The position numbers were made by a program, and so were the translations under genes. DNA of 64,000 nt. It comes from Amycolatopsis alkalitolerans (lineage in GTDB: Bacteria; Actinomycetota; Actinomycetes; Mycobacteriales; Pseudonocardiaceae). The stretch lies in assembly GCF_006152065.1 (NCBI RefSeq), contig NZ_VDFW01000003.1, positions 62,001 to 126,000 of the forward strand, read 5' to 3'. The notes under the pieces were generated by a model, which saw nothing but the letters and a program-made list of their open reading frames with translations, ran no database searches and was not told the DNA's origin. Positions 1 through 6,703 of this stretch are shown here, piece by piece. Position 1 is the stretch's first letter. Each line of letters begins with the position of its first letter.

Positions 1-225
1 GTGGAGTGGGAGCAGGGTCTCGTAGGACGACTCCTCGACCACGGCGCGCGCGGCGAGCGCGGCGTCCACCTTGACAAGGCGCCCCTTCCGCATCGCGTAC
101 CGGAGCAGCTCCTGGACTTTCCCGGAGGCGGGCCGGGCAAGTGCCTCGACGCCGACGATGCCGCCCGTGTGCAGGCTGTACAGCGGCTGGAAAGCGAAGC
201 TGACCTGCTCGACCGCGACTTCCAC
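1..225 (-). CDS. EAL-domain protein, N-terminal part (runs off the window)
   Basis: The reverse strand reads from a GTG at 225 to the window edge for 75 codons without a stop, with an in-frame TGA two codons upstream of the GTG. The product begins MEVAVEQVSFAFQPLYSL and continues with TGGIVGVEALARP. This is the signature of an EAL domain: a QP motif, a (D/H)TG turn, then the E-A-L catalytic loop. EAL domains hydrolyse cyclic di-GMP or act as degenerate sensors. Only the first strand-helix units are visible, so the rest of the metal site cannot be judged. The EAL motif starts about 30 residues from the N-terminus, so nothing precedes this domain. Family call is firm; activity is unknown. Confidence 0.7.
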   Translation of the reverse strand, partial: MEVAVEQVSFAFQPLYSLHTGGIVGVEALARPASGKVQELLRYAMRKGRLVKVDAALAARAVVEESSYETLLPLH

Positions 226-443
226 AACTCAGATCTTCGCCCTTCGGGAGAAGGTTTCGGAGCAATCGTGGCTCGATAGTTACATGTGAATCACGCTCGA
301 ATAAAGATTGTGGCGCAGATCACTTTACGGTGCGGTGAATGGTCGGGATGCAATTCCAATAGGACGGGATTGGCCTCTACCGGCAGCGTTGCCGGGCCGC
401 CACCCTGGGGAGGTTGGGCTCGCCCGGGGGTCAGGAGATCCGC
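226..443. other. Intergenic region between divergent EAL gene and tryptophanase-like gene
   Basis: This 218-base stretch lies between two divergently transcribed genes and must hold both promoters. It is more AT-rich than its surroundings around 283-310 and 348-372. I see no convincing paired -35/-10 boxes, no tnaC-like leader peptide with a tryptophan codon block, and no strong hairpin. Confidence 0.4.
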
Positions 444-1844
444 ATGCCGTCCTTTACTGATCACGATCGGCACAGTATGGAGCCGTTCCGCATCAAGGCC
501 GTCGAGCCGATCCCGTTCCCGACCGTCGAGGAGCGGCATGAAGCGCTGGTCGGCGCCGGTCACAACCTGTTCCGGGTGCCCGCCCGGAAGATCACGATCG
601 ACCTCCTGACCGACTCCGGGACGGCGGCCATGTCGGCGGCGCAGTGGGCGGCGCTGATGAACGGTGACGAGTCCTATGCCGGCGCGCGTTCGTTCGAGCG
701 ATTCAAGGCTGTCGTAACGGAGTTGACCGGCTACCCGGAGATACTGCCGGTGCACCAGGGGCGCGCCGCCGAGCGGATAGTGCTCGGCAATGTGCTGAGG
801 CCCGGCGACATTTCTGTGAGCAACACGCATTTCGACAGTACGCGGGCGAGTGTCGAGGCCACCGGCGCCGAAGCCGTCGATTTGTCCGTTTCGGCATTTC
901 AGGGCGTTCCCAACCCGTTCGGGGGCGATCTCGATCTCGACGCGCTGGCCTCGCTGCTCGGCGGCGAATCCGGGCGGCGCGTCCGGTGTGTCGTGCTGAC
1001 GGTGACCAACAACGCCAACGGCGGCCAGCCGGTGTCCCTGCGCAACATCGCCGGAGCGCGGAAACTCTGTGCCGCGCGCGGGATTCCGCTGTTCCTCGAT
1101 GCCGCACGGTTCGCGGAGAACGCATACCTCATCACTGAGCGCGAAACCGGCTACGCCGACTTCGCGCCGCGCGAGATAGCGCGCAGGATGTTCGATCTCG
1201 CGGACGGCTGCTGGGCCAGTCTCAAGAAGGACGGCATCGGCAACATCGGCGGCCTCATCGCTCTTCGTGACGGTGACCTCGCGAACCGGTGTGCCGAGCA
1301 AGTCATTGCGTACGAAGGGTTCCCCACCTATGGCGGGCTCGCCGGGCGCGATCTGGAAGCGCTTGCTCAGGGCCTGCTCGAGGTCACCGAACCCGGATAT
1401 CTCCGGTATCGCGCGGAATCGGCGCGCTGGTTCGGCCATCAGCTGGGGCTCGCCGGGCTGCCGGTGCTCCAGCCGACCGGTTGCCACGCCGTGTATCTCG
1501 ACGCGGGTCTCCTGCTCGAGCACATTCCCCCGCACCAGCTGCCGGCGACCGCGTTCGCCAACGAGCTCTACCTCGCGGGCGGGGTTCGGGTGTGCGAACT
1601 CGGGACGCTCGTGTTCGGCAAGCCCGCGCTTGACGGCGGCCCGGAGCTCCCGGCGCCGCGCGAGCTGGTCCGGTTCGCGCTCCCGCGCCGCGTTTACACC
1701 GCGAGCCACCTGGAATACGTCGTCGACGTGGCCGAGGAGGTCCGGTCGAAGGCGGCGCAGCTGCGGGGTTACCGGATCGTGCGCGCTCGTGGTGCGATGC
1801 GGCAGTTCACCGCGGTGCTCGAGCCGGTACAAAGGACTCGCTAA
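444..1844 (+). CDS. tnaA: Tryptophanase / tyrosine phenol-lyase family PLP enzyme
   Basis: A 466-residue beta-eliminating lyase of fold-type I, full length for the family. Such enzymes split tryptophan to indole (or tyrosine to phenol) plus pyruvate and ammonia. Visible motifs: EPFRIK near the N-terminus, LLTDSGT (54-60), HQGR (104-107), FLDAARFAENAY (217-228), and the Schiff-base region SLKKDGIGNIGG with Lys262. Most of the sequence resembles tyrosine phenol-lyase (NIGG, YEGFPTYGGLAGRD). However, the two positions that distinguish the enzymes look tryptophanase-like: Asp131 where TPL has a threonine, and Leu386 where TPL has its substrate arginine. ATG at 444 is chosen because CAGGAG sits six bases upstream; a TTG at 414 is the alternative. 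An AraC-type gene follows and may regulate it. Confidence 0.85.
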   Translation: MPSFTDHDRHSMEPFRIKAVEPIPFPTVEERHEALVGAGHNLFRVPARKITIDLLTDSGTAAMSAAQWAALMNGDESYAGARSFERFKAVVTELTGYPEILPVHQGRAAERIVLGNVLRPGDISVSNTHFDSTRASVEATGAEAVDLSVSAFQGVPNPFGGDLDLDALASLLGGESGRRVRCVVLTVTNNANGGQPVSLRNIAGARKLCAARGIPLFLDAARFAENAYLITERETGYADFAPREIARRMFDLADGCWASLKKDGIGNIGGLIALRDGDLANRCAEQVIAYEGFPTYGGLAGRDLEALAQGLLEVTEPGYLRYRAESARWFGHQLGLAGLPVLQPTGCHAVYLDAGLLLEHIPPHQLPATAFANELYLAGGVRVCELGTLVFGKPALDGGPELPAPRELVRFALPRRVYTASHLEYVVDVAEEVRSKAAQLRGYRIVRARGAMRQFTAVLEPVQRTR

Positions 1845-1980
1845 CGGGCTGCAATTTGCAGTCAGCAAACTACACCCATTTGCCGGTAGCGTTTCCGGAG
1901 AAAACGCTCCAGGGTATGTCCCGGAGGTGTGTGGGAGTCGAAGTCGCCCAGCCCTGGATCGAACACGACTGCCCGGGACA

Positions 1981-2973
1981 ATGACACCGTTACCGCTGGA
2001 AAGATGCAAACTGTTCGAGTCCAGGAATCTCGACGAAACGCGTGATCACGTAGCGAAGATCTTCTGCCCGCACAAGCTGGACCTGCTGGGGCCGAACGCG
2101 GAGTTGCACGCGCGCATGCATTGCCACCGTATTCGCAATATAGCGATTGCGTACGTCGCCTACGGCTGGGACACCAGGGTGGATCCCGGCGAACTCGGCT
2201 CCTTCTTCGCGGTAATGCTGCCGGCTGCGGGAACAGGTACTTATCAGAGCAGTTTCGAACATGTGCAGACAGGCGCGGAAATGATCGCGGTGGCATCGCC
2301 GACGGAACCGGTGCAGATGCGCTTGTCGAAGGACTGCGGAAACATCGTCGTCCGGATCGAGCGCGCGGCCGTCGAGGCGCGATTGTCGGAGATGCTGAAC
2401 GGGCCGCTGCGCAGGCCGATCCGGTTCCAGCTCGGGATGGATGTCACCACGGGGTACGCGCGCAGTTGGGTCCAGTCGCTCAAGGCCAGCATCGCCGATC
2501 TCGGCAACCCGGATTCGCTCCTGACCCATCCGCTCGCGATGGAGCAGTTCGAGCAGGCCCTCATCGTCGGCCTGCTGCTCGCCCAGCCGCACAACTACAC
2601 CCGGATGCTCAACGGGGATCACCGCCCCGTGCCCTCGCGATTGCTCGGCGTCACCGTCGATCTGCTCGAGGGGCATCCGGAATGGGCACATACGTCCGCG
2701 AGCCTGGCCCGCCAGGCGGGGGTGAGCGTCCGCGCACTGCAAAAAGCCTTCCGTGAACAGCTCGACAGCTCACCCAGCGAGTATCTCCGGGGTGTCCGGC
2801 TCCAGCGCGTGCACGACGAGTTGTGCGCGGCTCAGTGCGACACCACGACCGTCGGCGAGATCACCAGCAGGTGGGGCATCGTCCATCACGGCCGGTTCGC
2901 CGCCGTTTACCGGGCGCGGTTCGGTGAGTCGCCAAAACAGACCCTCGGCCGGCAGCATGCGCGAAGAGGATAA
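1981..2973 (+). CDS. AraC-family transcriptional regulator
   Basis: A 330-residue protein with an N-terminal ligand-sensing region of the AraC_binding_2 type (about residues 10-210) and a C-terminal double helix-turn-helix (about 225-325). The DNA-binding part shows the family pattern ASLARQAGVSVRALQKAF, followed by LRGVRLQRVHDEL and the second-helix end GRFAAVYRARFGESP. The ATG at 1981 is the first plausible start after the upstream lyase, which ends 136 bases before it. The frame is open further upstream, but only antisense-like to the lyase. Same-strand adjacency to the lyase suggests control of amino-acid breakdown; this is inference. Confidence 0.88.
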   Translation: MTPLPLERCKLFESRNLDETRDHVAKIFCPHKLDLLGPNAELHARMHCHRIRNIAIAYVAYGWDTRVDPGELGSFFAVMLPAAGTGTYQSSFEHVQTGAEMIAVASPTEPVQMRLSKDCGNIVVRIERAAVEARLSEMLNGPLRRPIRFQLGMDVTTGYARSWVQSLKASIADLGNPDSLLTHPLAMEQFEQALIVGLLLAQPHNYTRMLNGDHRPVPSRLLGVTVDLLEGHPEWAHTSASLARQAGVSVRALQKAFREQLDSSPSEYLRGVRLQRVHDELCAAQCDTTTVGEITSRWGIVHHGRFAAVYRARFGESPKQTLGRQHARRG

Positions 2974-3027
2974 AACCGTGCGCGAAACGGATCGCTGGCC
3001 GCCGAGCGGGCTTCTAGTGTCGGGCGC

Positions 3028-3327
3028 ATGCCGACCCGTGAGCGCGGCGTGCGGTTTCGTCGAGGATCCGGCGACTGCGAACCGATCGGATCCCTCATCC
3101 GGTCCACCCGGCGCGAGCACGGGCTGACCCAACACGGCCTGGCGGACACGCTCGCGTCGGCGTCCGGAAACGGCAGTCTCGGACGGGATGAGGTTTCCCG
3201 GTGGGAGCGCGGCAAGCGGGTGCCAGGGCCGTACTGGCGGGGGTGGCTGTCCGATGTGCTGGATATCGCCCCGGACCGGTTGCACTCGTCCGCCAGGGCG
3301 GCCAGGCACCTGCGCGGCCCGGCGTGA
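3028..3327 (+). CDS. Small XRE-family HTH protein
   Basis: A 99-residue protein that is almost only a Cro/C1-type helix-turn-helix: IGSLIRSTRREHGLTQHGLA for helices 1-2, then DEVSRWERGKRVPGPYW for the recognition helix and turn, and a helix ending LDIAPDRL. There is no sensory domain. The ATG at 3028 has no Shine-Dalgarno sequence; a TAGTGT -10-like hexamer at 3015-3020 would give a short or absent leader. The gene sits alone between the AraC gene and the structured leader of the phosphoribosyltransferase. Its target is unknown. Confidence 0.7.
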   Translation: MPTRERGVRFRRGSGDCEPIGSLIRSTRREHGLTQHGLADTLASASGNGSLGRDEVSRWERGKRVPGPYWRGWLSDVLDIAPDRLHSSARAARHLRGPA

Positions 3328-3423
3328 TCACCTGGTCGGCGCCGTGAGATTTCGATTTCACTACAGGTGTTCGCCGGGGCGCGACCGTTGGGTAGCCTCG
3401 GGCGAAGTTGCCAAGGCAGCATG

Positions 3424-3537
3424 GCCACCCTCGGGGTGGCTCCGGTCCCGTCGGCCGGCGGCTTCAGCGTGGAGGAAGCCGGTCGGCGAGACCGGCTTTT
3501 TGTCTATTGAGGACACTCGCGTGGCGCGGGTGTCCTC
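3424..3537 (+). ncRNA. Candidate structured leader RNA with intrinsic terminator
   Basis: Between the XRE gene and the phosphoribosyltransferase lie three successive strong hairpins on the plus strand. The first pairs GCCACCC (3424-3430) with GGGTGGC (3434-3440) around a TCG loop. The second is the intrinsic terminator at 3476-3502. The third is a 13-bp stem, GAGGACACTCGCG at 3509-3521 with 3525-3537, loop TGG, one G-T pair, 27 bases before the downstream ATG. A terminator placed before a gene is typical of attenuators and riboswitches, or of an independent small RNA followed by a separate promoter. I could not match it to cobalamin, SAM, TPP, glycine, ydaO, GEMM, ZTP or fluoride consensus elements. 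Confidence 0.45.
3476..3502 (+). terminator. Intrinsic terminator upstream of the phosphoribosyltransferase
   Basis: AAGCCGGTC (3476-3484) pairs perfectly with GACCGGCTT (3490-3498) around a five-base loop GGCGA. The run TTTTTG (3497-3502) follows at once. This is a textbook Rho-independent terminator, rare in such GC-rich DNA, and it lies 62 bases before the next gene. Confidence 0.8.
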
Positions 3538-3564
3538 GACGTCAACCCTGGGTATCCGGCGAAG

Positions 3565-4212
3565 ATGACACGCATCCGGGCGTTTCGGGACCGGCGGGCG
3601 GCCGGTCTGCACCTGGGCGAGGAGCTCGGCCGGCGCCGGTGGCACGATCCACTGGTGCTCGGGCTCGCTCGCGGTGGCGTCGTCGTCGCGCACGCCGTCG
3701 CGGAGGTGCTCGACGCCCCGCTGGACGTCGCTGTGGCCCGCAAGATCGGTGCCCCTGGCCAGCCCGAGTTCGGCGTCGGTGCGGTCACCGCGAGCGGGGA
3801 CGCCACCTATGACGCGCGCAGCCTGCGTGCGCTGGGCCTCCATCCTGAGGACCTGCGGGAAAGCCGTGACGCGGAGCAGGCCGAAGCCCGCCGGCGCGAG
3901 CGGGTCTACTTGCAGGGGCGCGCTCCGCAGCCGCGCGCCGGCCGTGACGTCATCCTCGTCGACGACGGTCTCGCGACCGGGGTGACCGCGCGCGCCGCGG
4001 CGCACGTGATCCGTGCCGACAGGCCGCGCTCCCTCGTCTTCGCCACCCCGGTCGCCGCGCTGGAGGCAGCGGCGGCCATCAAGGCCGAGGTGGACGACGT
4101 GATATGCCTGCTGGCGCCGGACGAGTTGCGTGCCATCGGCGAGTGGTACGCCGACTTCACACAGACCAGTGACGACGAGGTCATCGACCTGCTCGGCGGC
4201 GGAAGGGCATGA
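3565..4212 (+). CDS. Phosphoribosyltransferase (type I PRTase fold)
   Basis: A 215-residue protein of the stand-alone phosphoribosyltransferase type. The PRPP-binding loop is clear: VILVDDGLATG, two acidic residues then the glycine turn, at about residues 130-140. The early strand LVLGLARGGVVVA and the segment LDVAVARKIGAPGQPEFGVGAV are also typical. Proteins of this kind are often found beside hydrolase or erythromycin-esterase genes in actinobacteria, with unknown acceptor base. The ATG at 3565 follows AAG and is preceded by the strong hairpin ending at 3537. Expression is probably set by the terminator-bearing leader. Confidence 0.8.
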   Translation: MTRIRAFRDRRAAGLHLGEELGRRRWHDPLVLGLARGGVVVAHAVAEVLDAPLDVAVARKIGAPGQPEFGVGAVTASGDATYDARSLRALGLHPEDLRESRDAEQAEARRRERVYLQGRAPQPRAGRDVILVDDGLATGVTARAAAHVIRADRPRSLVFATPVAALEAAAAIKAEVDDVICLLAPDELRAIGEWYADFTQTSDDEVIDLLGGGRA

Positions 4213-4268
4213 CGGTTCCGTGGTGCTCGACGTCGGGCCGCTGACTCGCCACGAGCTGGTCCGGAGCC

Positions 4269-4949
4269 TCAGGTGAGGCCGACGAAATCCGCCATCTGGA
4301 GGCAGGTGTAGGAGAAGAATGCGTCCGCCGGATCGGCGCTGCCCACGTACTGGCCGAACAGTTCGAAGCTGATCGCCCCGAACAGCTGCGTCCAGGCGAT
4401 CATCAGGCGGCCGACCTCGGCCGCGGACAGCGCCTTTTCGAGCGTGCCGGCCAGGCCGAGTGCCTGTTCCCGGAGCGGTCCGCTGACCTCGGGGCCCGGG
4501 TAGGCGGGTCGGAGCGCGCCGCCCGCGGCCACGTCGATCAGGGCGAGCGCGACCCTGGCGGCGGGGCCGACGGTGTCCTGCGGGGCTTGGTAGCCGGGGA
4601 TCGGAGAGCCGTAGATCAGTGCGTACTCGTGGGGATGCTCGCGCGCCCAGCCGCGCGCCGCCTGCCAGATGGACTGCCACCGGACTCGCGGCTGCTCCGC
4701 CTGGTCGTCGGCCTTTTCCACCGCCTCGCCGATCGCGTTGTAGGCGTCCACGATCAGCGCCGTCAGCAGGTTGTCCCGGCTCGGGAAGTAGCGGTACAGC
4801 GCGGACGAGACCATGCCCAGCTCGCGCGCCACGGCACGCAGCGAGAGGCCGTGCGCGCCGACCTCGGCGAGCTGGCGCCGTGCCTCGTTCTTGATCTCCT
4901 GCGTCAGCTCGGCGCGGGCGCGGTCCCGGGCGGTCCTGATGGCGGTCAT
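4269..4949 (-). CDS. TetR-family transcriptional repressor
   Basis: A 226-residue TetR-type regulator. The N-terminal HTH is plain: ARRQLAEVGAHGLSLRAVAR, then ELGMVSSALYRYFPSRDNLL. The C-terminal ligand domain (about 75-220) contains WAREHPHEYALIYGSPIPGY, typical of the TetR_C_13/WHG group. Start ATG at 4949 gives the family's usual short tail before the HTH; an ATG at 5048 would extend through the operators and is rejected. The gene is divergent from the F420-type reductase at 5074, and the gap holds two matching palindromes. It is therefore very likely the repressor of that gene and of itself. Confidence 0.88.
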   Translation of the reverse strand: MTAIRTARDRARAELTQEIKNEARRQLAEVGAHGLSLRAVARELGMVSSALYRYFPSRDNLLTALIVDAYNAIGEAVEKADDQAEQPRVRWQSIWQAARGWAREHPHEYALIYGSPIPGYQAPQDTVGPAARVALALIDVAAGGALRPAYPGPEVSGPLREQALGLAGTLEKALSAAEVGRLMIAWTQLFGAISFELFGQYVGSADPADAFFSYTCLQMADFVGLT

Positions 4950-4987
4950 CGGCCCAGTCTGCCATTGATGAGAGCGACGGACAAATT

Positions 4988-5004
4988 CAAGAGCACCGCT
5001 CTTG
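4988..5004. promoter_or_regulatory. Palindromic operator 1 (TetR site)
   Basis: CAAGAGCACCGCTCTTG is a perfect 17-bp palindrome with a three-base centre. It overlaps TTGACA at 5002-5007, a good -35 box for the rightward gene (weak -10 TTCACT at 5025-5030, 17-base spacer). It shares the half-site AGAGCA with operator 2, so one protein should bind both. Confidence 0.7.
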
Positions 5005-5040
5005 ACAGTGGCCGGCCAGAGGTGTTCACTGATCTCAACA

Positions 5041-5055
5041 GAGAGCACTGCTCTC
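5041..5055. promoter_or_regulatory. Palindromic operator 2 (TetR site)
   Basis: GAGAGCACTGCTCTC is a 15-bp perfect palindrome around a single central base. It lies just downstream of the presumed promoter and 18 bases before the ATG at 5074. Together with operator 1 it frames the rightward promoter, as expected for TetR repression. Confidence 0.7.
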
Positions 5056-5073
5056 CCAAGACGAGGAGATCCG

Positions 5074-5523
5074 ATGAACGAGATTCGCTACATCAAGCCC
5101 CGCAAGGGCGAGTACCTCATGCACAACACGGTGCGGTGGCTGACGAAGCGCGGGATGAGCCTGATGGGCAGCCGGGTGCTCTACGTCCGGGGCCGCAAGA
5201 GCGGTGAGCTGCGGTCGAACCCGGTCAACCTGCTCACCGTCGACGGGCAGGAGTACCTCGTCGCGCCACGCGGCGTCACGCAGTGGGTGCGCAATCTGCG
5301 CGCGGCCGGTGAAGGCGAGCTGCAAGTGGGCCGGCGGTCCGAACGCTTCCGGGCGATCGAACTCGGTGACGACGAGAAGCCCGTTCTGTTGCGGGAGTAC
5401 CTGAAGCGCTGGAAGTGGGAGGTCGGCATCTTCTTCGACGGTGTCGATGCCAGCGCGCCCGACGAGAAGCTGCGCGAGATCGCGCCGGGCTACCCGGTCT
5501 TCCGGGTCGCCGCAGTGAGCTAG
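5074..5523 (+). CDS. Deazaflavin (F420)-dependent nitroreductase-family protein
   Basis: A 149-residue protein of the DDN / nitroreductase-family deazaflavin-dependent oxidoreductase group, a split beta-barrel fold that uses F420H2 to reduce quinones or nitro compounds. Typical segments are VLYVRGRKSGELRSNPVNLL and LVAPRGVTQWVRNLRA, then a short acidic C-terminal part. ATG at 5074 is preceded by ACGAGGAG at a spacing of five bases. Its control by the divergent TetR gene through two palindromes suggests induction by a small toxic ligand. Physiological substrate unknown. Confidence 0.85.
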   Translation: MNEIRYIKPRKGEYLMHNTVRWLTKRGMSLMGSRVLYVRGRKSGELRSNPVNLLTVDGQEYLVAPRGVTQWVRNLRAAGEGELQVGRRSERFRAIELGDDEKPVLLREYLKRWKWEVGIFFDGVDASAPDEKLREIAPGYPVFRVAAVS

Positions 5524-5531
5524 CGGGAGCG

Positions 5532-5640
5532 CTACCGGCAGACCCGCCGGGTGGCCTCGGGCGGGTGCACGACGAACGGTCGCATCATGCCCTCGTCCTC
5601 GTTGAGGAGAAGCGGGCGGGCGGCCAGATATGCCGCGCGG
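5532..5640 (-). pseudogene. Possible multicopper-oxidase C-terminal remnant
   Basis: On the reverse strand a frame without a start codon reads LLLNEDEGMMRPFVVHPP and ends at a TAG at 5534-5532. The stretch EDxGMMRPF resembles the end of multicopper oxidases, where it follows the last copper ligands. Only about 30 codons remain, so this may be a decayed gene end or chance. The region otherwise separates the reductase from the PP2C gene. Confidence 0.25.
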
Positions 5641-5641
5641 G

Positions 5642-6430
5642 TTATTCGGCCGATTGGCCCAGTTCGGCTCCGTCGAACTCGACGAGGACGAGCGCCTGAT
5701 CATCGTGAACTTTGGCGCGTGGCCAGCGCTTGCCGCGCGGATCGGTGCGCTCGGCCGCGCGCACCGCCTCGAGAACGGAAGACAGGCCGCGCTCGCGCGC
5801 CGCGGTGAGAACCTGTGGCCAGTCGAAGAGGCCGTAGTCGTCCACGCCGACCGACACCCCGTCGGAGGCCAGCAACACCGCGTCGAGCGAACCGCGGGGC
5901 CAGCTGCGGCACCGTGCGCGCGACGCGGCGGCCGGAGTCGCCTCCGCCACCCAGAATCCGCCGGGCCGGTTCCGCAGCGCATGCACCTCGGCCGTCGTGT
6001 TGAGGCGTCCGGACCGCCGCAGCCTGGCAAGCCGGTCGTCGGTCAGCGGATCGGCGCCGGCCGGGCCGAAGGCGACGACCGGGCTGTCCGCGAGCACCAG
6101 CCCGTCGATGCGGGAAGTGGTCCAGCGGAGCATCGCCACCGTGCTCGACGGCGACGCCCCGGGGTGCAGGTCATGGGCGGCGGCCACCGCGGCGATCGCG
6201 CCGGACAGCAGCGCGCGCAGATCCTCTTCCGGTTTCGCCCGCAAGGCGTCGGCGAGTTCGGCCGCGAGCAACCCCGCGTACCAGCCACCCGGTGGCAGAC
6301 CCGGTGCCGGCGCCGTAGCGCCGTCCAGGAGCACCACCGCGTTTTCCAGGATGACGACGTGATCCTCGCTGGGCCGCGGCGCGCCGTCGATGCCGACGCC
6401 TGCCTGCTCGGCGACCTTGATCGTGGGCAC
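5642..6430 (-). CDS. PP2C-like serine/threonine protein phosphatase domain protein
   Basis: A 262-residue protein resembling PP2C-type phosphatases: PRPSEDHVVILENAVVLLDGAT fits the strand with the first metal aspartates (broken here for length: PSEDHV, then LLDGAT), and a later LLASDGVSVGVDDYG matches the conserved DG motif. Acidic residues for two metals are therefore plausible, though the family's RxxNED start is altered. It begins with a GTG at 6430 that lies six bases after TAGGCT, so the transcript may be leaderless. It is divergent from the HTH/Clp-N genes and shares their operator region. Confidence 0.65.
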   Translation of the reverse strand: MPTIKVAEQAGVGIDGAPRPSEDHVVILENAVVLLDGATAPAPGLPPGGWYAGLLAAELADALRAKPEEDLRALLSGAIAAVAAAHDLHPGASPSSTVAMLRWTTSRIDGLVLADSPVVAFGPAGADPLTDDRLARLRRSGRLNTTAEVHALRNRPGGFWVAEATPAAASRARCRSWPRGSLDAVLLASDGVSVGVDDYGLFDWPQVLTAARERGLSSVLEAVRAAERTDPRGKRWPRAKVHDDQALVLVEFDGAELGQSAE

Positions 6431-6447
6431 GGTTCGAGCCTACGTAT

Positions 6448-6463
6448 GTCAACCAAGGTTGAC
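6448..6463. promoter_or_regulatory. Operator A, GTCAAC-N4-GTTGAC
   Basis: GTCAACCAAGGTTGAC is a perfect inverted repeat (six-base arms, four-base centre, plus an extra C/G pair). It overlaps the -35 box TTGACG (6459-6464) of the rightward promoter and lies 17 bases from the PP2C start. A second copy starts 27 bases further on. Confidence 0.75.
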
Positions 6464-6487
6464 GACTGGGCCGTGTCAACGTAGGTT
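6459..6487 (+). promoter_or_regulatory. Promoter for the HTH/Clp-N operon, probably leaderless
   Basis: TTGACG (6459-6464) and TAGGTT (6482-6487) are separated by 17 bases. The ATG of the HTH gene lies at 6494, six bases after the -10 box, so transcription should begin at or next to the start codon. No Shine-Dalgarno sequence is present, which agrees with a leaderless mRNA. Confidence 0.65.
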
Positions 6488-6490
6488 GAC
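6475..6490. promoter_or_regulatory. Operator B, GTCAAC-N4-GTTGAC
   Basis: GTCAACGTAGGTTGAC repeats operator A's arms exactly and covers the -10 box. It ends three bases before the ATG at 6494. Binding here would block RNA polymerase. Confidence 0.75.
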
Positions 6491-6493
6491 AGC

Positions 6494-6703
6494 ATGAGTG
6501 AGGCAACAGATCTGGCCGCCCGCGCGGGCGATCGCGACCCCCGGGTGGGGTTGCGGGCCGTGGCCGCCCTGCGCCGGCTGCTGGAGCAACTCGAGGCCGT
6601 GCAGGTGCGCAGCGCCCGCACCCACGGCTGGTCCTGGCAGGAGATCGCCGCCGAGCTCGGGGTGAGCCGGCAGGCCGTGCACAAGAAGCATGGAGGCAGC
6701 TGA
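6494..6703 (+). CDS. Small helix-turn-helix protein, presumed autorepressor
   Basis: A 69-residue protein: a charged helical N-terminus (about 10-45) followed by a compact HTH, WSWQEIAAELGVSRQAVHKK. It has no ligand domain. Its ATG is directly downstream of operator B, and its TGA overlaps the ATG of the Clp-N gene by one base (TGATG) with GGAGG at 6692-6696 serving the second gene. The layout suggests that it binds the GTCAAC-N4-GTTGAC sites, possibly with the Clp-N protein as sensor. Function is inferred from context only. Confidence 0.75.
   Translation: MSEATDLAARAGDRDPRVGLRAVAALRRLLEQLEAVQVRSARTHGWSWQEIAAELGVSRQAVHKKHGGS

Noticed and set aside
291-2009. A long reverse-strand open frame antisense to the tryptophanase-like gene
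   Set aside because: Its translation has no family resemblance and its codons mirror the real gene's GC-rich third positions.
3361-3502. Known riboswitch (cobalamin, SAM, ydaO, GEMM, glycine, ZTP, TPP)
   Set aside because: None of the core consensus blocks of these classes could be found; left as an unclassified structured leader.
4213-4268. Short frame reading GSVVLDVGPLTRHELVRSLR between the phosphoribosyltransferase and TetR genes
   Set aside because: No start codon outside the upstream gene and too short for any family match.
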